Source of the DNA: Baffinella frigidus
Taxonomy: Eukaryota; Cryptophyceae; Cryptomonadales; Baffinellaceae
DNA: 13,752 nt
Assembly: GCA_026770585.1 (NCBI GenBank)
Contig: MU646380.1
Coordinates: 152,177-165,928 of the forward strand
Reading direction: 5' to 3'
Shown here: positions 1-6,700 of the stretch, piece after piece
Numbering within the stretch: position 1 is the stretch's first letter
How the letters are laid out: every line of letters starts with the position of its first letter
Program-made: the position numbers and the translations under genes
The notes under the pieces: model-generated
Database searches by the model: none
What the model was told of the DNA's origin: nothing
What the model saw: only the letters and a program-made list of their open reading frames with translations

Positions 1-77
1 AAACCCCAAACCCCAAACCCCAAACCCCAAACCCCAAACCCTAAACCCTAAACCCTAAACCCTAAACCCCAAACCCT
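1..77. repeat. Terminal telomere repeat, C-rich strand
   Basis: Eleven 7-bp units without a break: five AAACCCC, four AAACCCT, one AAACCCC, one AAACCCT. Reading 5' to 3' from the first base the strand is C-rich, which is the orientation expected at a left chromosome end. AAACCCT is the complement of the plant-type repeat TTTAGGG. The AAACCCC variant makes up six of the eleven units and lies outermost. It could reflect telomerase slippage, a variant template, or sequencing error in a homopolymer. That this is the true chromosome end, and not an internal block, is inferred from its position. Confidence 0.9.
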
Positions 78-223
78 TCCACAGGTTGAAAGCACCCCTG
101 GGAAGGCAATCTCACAGGTTATGGGCATCATCACGACCAGCAGGGGAATCAACGGCTCATATCAACACGGTCACGTCCCCGGATGGCGCGAGTCACGTCC
201 CAGGAGGGCCAGAGTCACGTTAC

Positions 224-269
224 CAGGCCTGGCCGTCGCGCGCAAACGGCTCAAACGACAAAAAGAGGA
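224..269 (-). pseudogene. SppA-like exon C, 3' part, copy nearest the telomere
   Basis: Reads LSFEPFARDGQA up to the donor GTAACG. Same 5' replacement as the copy at 445-490, so both descend from one rearranged unit. This is the last recognisable protease sequence before the telomere. Confidence 0.5.
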
Positions 270-444
270 ATCGACGGCTCGTATCAACACGGTCACGTCC
301 AAGTCACGTCCGAGTCACGTCCCGGGAGGGCCCGAGTCACGTTAAGGCTCAGTGACCATTGCATTACTCAAATCAAGGCTACAGGGCCTGATTTAGGACC
401 TGTATCAAGAGTTATAAAGAAGAAGATGAGAAGAGTCACGTTAC

Positions 445-490
445 CAGGCCTGGCCGCCGCGCGAAAAGGGCTCAAGCGAGAAAAAAAAGG
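445..490 (-). pseudogene. SppA-like exon C, 3' part, copy
   Basis: Reads SLEPFSRGGQA up to the same donor GTAACG as the full exon. The 5' half is replaced by a different repeat (GAGCCGTCGATTCC on the minus strand). Its silent or conservative differences from 570-703 are few (Asp/Gly). Confidence 0.5.
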
Positions 491-569
491 GAATCGACGG
501 CTCATATCAACACGGTCCTTTCCGAGTCACGTCCGAGTCACGTCCGAGTCACGTCCCGAGTCACGTTAC

Positions 570-703
570 CAGGCCTGGCCGTCGCGCGAAAAGGGCTCCA
601 ACGACGAGAAGAGGCCCGCGCGCTTCCCGATGGAGACTGATTCGTGCTGGACGCCGATGTGCTGCCGGAGGAGGCCACCGAGGACCATCTTGCCCCCGAC
701 GAC
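570..703 (-). CDS. sppA: SppA-like exon C: VVGGKMVLGGLL to SLEPF
   Basis: A 134-nt exon with acceptor GATGTCAG and donor GTAACG. It reads VVGGKMVLGGLLRQHIGV, then QHESVSIGKRAGLFSSLEPF and SRDGQA, and leaves in phase 2. Joined to exon B it gives the family pattern TGSIGVVGGK followed by a LLxxxGVxxxSVSxGKxAGLFS segment. In single-domain S49 enzymes the general-base Lys sits in a comparable G-K position; in two-domain forms it comes from the N-terminal half, so its role here is inferred. The next exon is not found: the best-looking downstream acceptor (end of a pyrimidine tract, GATACAG, at about 400) leads to Trp-Ser-stop. Confidence 0.78.
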
Positions 704-3700
704 CTGACATCACGTCCGCGTGTGAGTGTTGGACACACCCTTAAATGGACACGACCCCATGCACGTCCGTGTGAGACACACGTTTCCACGTCCGCGCGCC
801 CGTACCAACCTGGACGCGAGCGTAAAACCAACATGTGAGAATGGAGACGCTCTGATGTTGGACGCTGATGTGCTGCCGGAGGAGGCCGCCCAGCACCATT
901 TTGCCTCCGACGACCTGACATCACGTCCGTGTTATTATACAATATATAATATATTGTATATAATATAATATATCATATATATTATATGTATTATATTATG
1001 TTATATTAGACACACGCACGTCCGTGTTGGACACACACGCTCCCGTACACTCCTGGACGCGCGCGTAAAACCAACATGTGAGAATGGAGACGCTCTGATG
1101 TTGGACGCTAATGTGCTGTCTGAGGAGGCCGCCCAGCACCATCTTACCTCCGACCACCTGACATCACGTCCGTGTTATTATATAATGTTATACATTATAT
1201 CATATTATATATTATATATTATATATTATATAAGACACACGCACGTCTGTGTTAGACACACACGCACGTCCGCGCGCCCGTACAATCCTGGACGCGCGCG
1301 TAAAACCAACATGTGAGAATGGAGACGCTCTGATGTTGGACGCTGATGTGCTGTCTGAGGAGGCCTCCGAGGACCATCTTGCCTCCGACCACCTGACATC
1401 ACGTCCGTGTTATAATATTATATATAACATATTAAATATTATATAATATACTATATAATATATATTACATTATATTATATGAGACACATGAACGGCCGTG
1501 TTGGACACACACGCTCCCGTACACTCCTGGACGCGAGCGTACACCCAACATTTAAGAATGGAGAAGGACTGGGTTCTGCCAAAAATCGCTGCCGCCAATC
1601 TACGCGGGAGAGCTACATGTCATTTTACGCCCTGCGTTTATCTATCCCCCCCCCCTTGTAATCGGCAAAAGCTGCCGGAAATGCCCACAAATAGTTGACT
1701 TTGACGGAAAAGTAACCGCAGGATATGGGTGAAAATGGCTCCAAGAAAACCACCTAGCCCTCCCCCGTAGCTATGTCCATCGATTTCCCCGGTACCTGAC
1801 GTATCCATTGAAAATCCGGAATTTCCCCAAGGAAAACCCGGAACCAAGGAAAACCCGGAATTTCCACCAAGGAAAAACCCGGAATTCAACCAAGGAAAAC
1901 CCGGAATTCAACCAAGGAAAACCCGGAATTTAACCAAGGAAAACCCAGAGTTTCCCCTGGATCTCCCGGGTGGATTCCACTTCAAAGCCCACTGTGTGGA
2001 CCAGAGAGTGACGTACCCCGATGCAGCCGGAGTCGCGAGCGTACACCCCCATTAATTTGTACTGTAGGGCGCCGGGATCCGGCGACCTCCAGTACAAACC
2101 AACCTTTTTCTCAAAAAGGGGATCTCACCTCTCTCTGAGGGCTGGTTGAAGGCAGACAGTCTCCGCTTGTGGTACGGGCGTTGCTCGAAATTACGGACGC
2201 GCACCGCCCCTAGGGTGGTCCTATGCTTATGAAGGCTGGCGGTACTTACCCCGATGGAGCCGGTGAGGGTGCCGCGTTCCACCAAGATTGCTGTCGCCAA
2301 TGTCCATCGAATTTCCCGGTACACATCGTACCCATTCCTAAGGAAACCCCGGAAATGGGCGCGCACCCCCCTTAATTCGCACTGAAAGTCGCCGGAATCC
2401 GGCGACCTTCAGTTCCAATCAGGGGTCTCGAAAAGAGGGCTCTGGGGGTTGGTGGTGCGTACCTCGATGGATGCGGTGAGGGTGCCACGCTCTGCCACAA
2501 TCGCTGTCGCTGGGGCGCAACCCCCTTAATTTGTACCCTAGGTCTCCGGAATCCAGCGACCTCCAGTACAAACCAGGGGTTTCGAAAAGTCTCGAATAGA
2601 GGATTTGCCCGCACTCTGAGGGCTGGCGGTGCGTACACTCCGATGAGGCGCTGTGACCCGAGGCGATACCCGAACTAAGACCCGGAATAAGCTGGTTATG
2701 TTTGCTGGTGGTGCTCACCCCGATGGATCCGGTGAGGGTGCCGCGTTCCGCTACGATTGCTGTCGCGGGCGCGCTCACGAAATACCTGCAGCACAGGGGG
2801 GGGGGGGTCAGGAGGGGGAGGGTCAGGGAGGAGAGGGTCAGAGGGGAGAGACTTAAGGGGAGGAGGGTCACGGGGAGGAGAGGTACAGTATTCACTCGAA
2901 CGCACGACCGCGGAAACACGCGCATGTTGAGGGACGAAGGGGGTTGGTTCTACTTCAGACGTGACCGGGAGCAATCATAAGTTAACACAACAGGACAACG
3001 CTCATAATCTGAGCGTTTTGCCAAACGTTGACACGAGGTTCAATTGAAGGTGACTTTTGCGATTGACCACCTTCAGGTCTAGCGTAGATCGGCCGCATGC
3101 CACCACAGGAGAAAGCTCATGTTGAGAGACAAAGGGGGGGGGGGGGGCGGAGGACCCACCCCCCAACCCTCGGAAGCCAAGCGTGTTGAGTGTTTCGCCA
3201 ACCCCAGATTAGTACCAGCGGTCACCAGAAATCGGCGACTTGGGACGGGAACCACGCCAGATTGCAGGAGGGTGGTGACTGTCTTAATACCGTACCCTGG
3301 TACGGTAACCGTACCCTGGTACGGTAACCGTACCCTGGTACGGTAACCGTACCCTGGTACGGCATTTGACTTTTGAAAACAACTGCCTTCAGGGGAAATT
3401 GACTTTCGGCGACACCTTCCTGGAATCTGGCGTGGAATCGGGAACCCCTGGTAAAAATCTCATGGGGAAACGGTTTTAATTTAGAACTTTTGATTCAATG
3501 AAAATTACTACACGAATGCTTTAATATTACTAGAAAAACTCATTGTGTGTAGTAAATTTCATTGCCAGAAAGTTTTTAATTAAAACCGTTTCCCTGTGAA
3601 ATCCGCCAGACCCTACGGCATTGCCTAGGACCTCCTACCGTAGGCCGAGACTTTTTGGTCCTAGGATCCCTCGGCCTACGGTAGAAGGCCCTAGGCAATG

Positions 3701-6700
3701 CCGTAGGCCTAACTACCCCCTTTTCAGGACGTTAGCCTATGAAAACGAGCGGCTGCAAGGACCGCCTCAACACCTAGCTCTGCGTGAGTCGGGTTGACTG
3801 ATCGTTTCACACCCAAAGTTGACATATTTGTACCACAGACCCGGACAATCAACTTCCGGTCTCCTCATGTTGAGGGGGAAATGTCAACTCAGGAAGAGCT
3901 AGAACACGGAGCCGTCACCAAGTCAGCAAGGGAAGCAGTTCGGATATTAATTCCAGAGGACCCTACGGTAGGACATGCCTAGGGACCTAGGGGTTTCCTA
4001 GCGGGGTGAATAGATGGACGATACACTTTTAGTGCATCGTCTCGGGTAGAACCAGACTCGGGGAAAGGCGATACAAGCTGTTTCAGGCTGGGCGTCCTCA
4101 CCCACCCGACGCCGCATGTCCGTTACGGCTTGGTAACGTCGGGCGGAGGGAGGATTTCATACGCAAACACTTATAATTTATAAAAAATCTTCAAGGCGAT
4201 TTTGGCCACTTGAGAGAGAATAATCAGACTATTCTCTCTAAAATGGCCAAAATCGCCTTGAAGATTTTTTATAAATTATAAGTGTTTGCGTATGAGATTT
4301 CGGGTTTGGGGTTTAGGGAGTGCTCACCCGCCCGACGCCGCGGCCTGGCCCATGGACACGATCACCGGCCGCCCGGACTCCCGCGTCAGCAGCACCTGGA
4401 CGAGATAGGGTGTTGGACACACATACATAGTGTTGGACACACCGAAAGGTGTTGGACACTCCCTTAAATGGACACGAACACCGGCCGGGAGGACGCCCGC
4501 GTCAGCAGCGTCTGGACGTGACACGATGTTGGACACACCCTAGGACGTGACACGGTGTTGAAAACACCCTTGAGGCACTGGACACATCCTCCGGGTGTTG
4601 GACACCCCCCTTTGTTAGGTCACACGAAACCGGCGCGTTTCAAAGGCGTCACGTCCTGAAACCACAACGCTTCAAAGGTGTCGCGTCCTAGGGGTACCTC
4701 ACCTGGCGTCGGACGCGATCGCTGATCCGCCAGGGGAATCCACGCGGAAAACAACAACCTTGAAACCAGCGCGTTTCAAAGGAACAACACCCAAAAACAC
4801 AACGTTTCAGAGGTATCCCGTCCTAAAAACACAACGCTTCAAAGGTGTCGCGTCCTGGAAGTAGTACCTCGCGCCACATGGCGTCGGACGCGATCGCTGA
4901 TCCACCGGGCGAATCCACGCGGAAAACAACCGCCTTGATGCTCGGGTCCCTCCTGACCATCCGGAACGTCTGGCCTGCATCCCATATTCAAACAGGTTTA
5001 ATTAAAATTAAACAGATTTAAATTTAAATATATTTGATTTAAATCACCTTTTGTGCTATCTTAGGGGTGGGGTTCGTGCTATGGTGAAGCTATCTCGAGG
5101 CTAAGATAGCAAATTCCACCGTTAAGATAACACAAAATAGTGTTTTATAACGATTGAATTGAATCTGTTTCCGCATTAGACACCACCAGACAGTCAATGC
5201 AACCCACAGTTTAAGTGAAGCAAAAGGTGCTCTGTGGAAGCCGCCGAACTCTCTCTAGCTTGTGTAGGTATGTACAAACACCACACACACATGTGAACCG
5301 CGCCAGACCCGTCCAAACCGCTCATCAGAACAGATACAGAGAAAAACAAATATCTTATTGGCGATACGGAGTATACTGATTTTATTCACCTGGTCACGTA
5401 GAAAGCAAGACAGACGAAATCTCATCCGGAAGAGTATTCCTGAGAAATACGATTTCGGGGACCACCAATGCGATTTTAGTGTATCTTAAGGCTATATGTT
5501 GTGAAGTTACTGCTATGAAAGGCCAATATGAACAGCCCCTAAGCCTTAATATACACCAAAATCGTATTCCTGAGAAATACTCGCCGTGATGAAATCGGGT
5601 ATTTAGTCAAGCGCTGGGGATTGGTCAATCATGGCAGAAATAAGTGAACAGAGTGGTGCTGTTACAGAGGTTACGACTTCCGGCTAGCAGTCAGGGGGGT
5701 TAGGGTTTAATCATACAACAGAGTGGGGCAGTTACAGAGGGTTTCGGCGCCCAGCTTGCCGCCCTTGCTCTTCCCCGACACGATCTCTCCCACGCCTGCT
5801 CAGCGCGGATGCCCGTAAGTTGACAACAGTCCTTAAGTTGACAGCAGCCCTTAAGTTGACATAATTCCTTAAGTTGACAAAGCCTCTGTCACAGAGGGTC
5901 TCGGCGCCGAGCTTGCCGCCCTTGCTCTTCCCCGATACGATCTCTCCCACACCTGGTTTATGGTTGATGGGTTTTGGTTAATAATTTATGGTTATGAGTC
6001 CTCGTTTGCACTAAAACATGTTTTAGTGCTCAGCGCGAATACCCATGAGTTCAAAATTCATCTCGGAACGTACCAGAATCTGTCCACATAAAAAGGCGTA
6101 AGATAGCATCATTGTATGCCTAAAATAGCATATACACCCTTATCTTCGGCGTCGGAAGCCTAAGATAGCGGGTCAGATTCTGTCTTGTTCCAAAATTAAA
6201 ATAGTCCTGGAGGAGACAACCGACACGATTTCTCCCACGCCTGCCCAGCGCGGATGCCCATAAGTTGACAATAGTCGTTAAGTTGACAACAGTCCTTGAG
6301 TTGTCAAAAGTCCTTAAGTTGACAGTCTGGATGTCGCAAAAGAGCGTCCAGCATAGCGACGCTTCTAGGTTCCAGCCTAGCGAATGAGAGCGAGCGAAAA
6401 TGGCTCCAACTGCCACGCAAGAGTGCAAGACTGACCTGGGAAAACAAGTCAGTTCACACGGAATTTGTATCAACTTTCCGAAATTTCGATCTTTCTCGGC
6501 GAGAATGTTGACTTATGAACTTTTCAAAATAGCCAGATTTGGCTATTTCTACCTGACGGCACTCTGCCCTCCACTCTTGCGTGGAGGGAGGTAGGACTGA
6601 CGCCTACTGAAAACCGTGGGCCCATAGAGCGGTTTTCGCATCTGTCGGCCACCAACCGATATGAAATTTATGAACAAGGGCTCCAATTCCGGCCACTTTT

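Larger units (their letters stand above)
80..625. repeat. GAGTCACGT / CACGTCC subtelomeric repeat
   Basis: Three blocks share GAGTCACGTTACCAGGCCTGG (at 212, 433 and 558) and a tail reading GACGGCTCRTATCAACACGG on the + strand. Between them are clusters of the short word GAGTCACGTCC. The blocks are copies of the 3' end of protease exon C plus its donor and intron start. Position 355-430 contains no repeat I recognise except a pyrimidine-rich minus-strand stretch ending in an AG. Confidence 0.75.
931..1480. repeat. Three AT-rich low-complexity inserts
   Basis: Tracts at 931-1009, 1173-1233 and 1409-1480 consist almost only of A and T, in TATAATATAT-like words that can fold on themselves. They lie at the same point in units 2, 3 and 4 of the 240-bp array, right upstream (in gene sense) of the CACGTGATGTCAG acceptor. 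The unit at 629 lacks the tract. They differ in length and order, so they expanded independently or mutate fast. Confidence 0.8.
629..1556. repeat. Four ~240-bp tandem units built on protease exon C
   Basis: Unit starts (AGAATGGAGA) at 838, 1081, 1316 and 1555 give spacings of 243, 235 and 239 bp; the unit at 629 is the full-exon version. Each holds the exon C 5' part and its acceptor, then a segment with GTGTTGGACACAC and CACGTCCGCGCGCCCG words. Units 2 to 4 carry an AT-only tract at the same place. Confidence 0.85.
2037..2776. repeat. Diverged repeat modules carrying hairpins and protease exon B copies
   Basis: Three modules share a 43-nt hairpin (2056-2098, 2376-2418, 2530-2572), then a GGCTGG(C/T)GGTG box, then an exon B copy (2250, 2463, 2719). 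The hairpin stems are about 20 bp with 2, 3 and 5 mismatches; the core at 2388-2406 is a 9-bp perfect stem around one base. On the minus strand each hairpin lies downstream of an exon B donor, inside what would be intron. Confidence 0.7.

Noticed and set aside
64-110. Minus-strand CGRVW next to the telomere, resembling the GRVWTG motif of SppA
   Set aside because: GRVW is encoded largely by AGGGTTTGG, which is telomere sequence, and the residues before it do not match the family. Probably coincidence, though telomere addition at such a site cannot be excluded.
86-707. + strand open frames rich in SRPGRARV and SHV
   Set aside because: They read through GAGTCACGT repeats in several frames; no codon-level signal.
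644-1446. Repeated + strand open frames beginning MLDADVLPEEA
   Set aside because: They are the antisense of the SppA-like exon C copies. The minus-strand frame shows silent-only change, whereas the + strand frame varies at the amino-acid level.
1638-1889. Minus-strand Gly/Phe/Ser-rich frame
   Set aside because: Encoded by the 22-bp tandem repeat, with no start context or conserved flanks.
5732-6473. Minus-strand frames with VNLR hexapeptide repeats
   Set aside because: Caused by the 18-bp intronic repeat being a multiple of three; the real signal in the region is the 60-nt exon pair.
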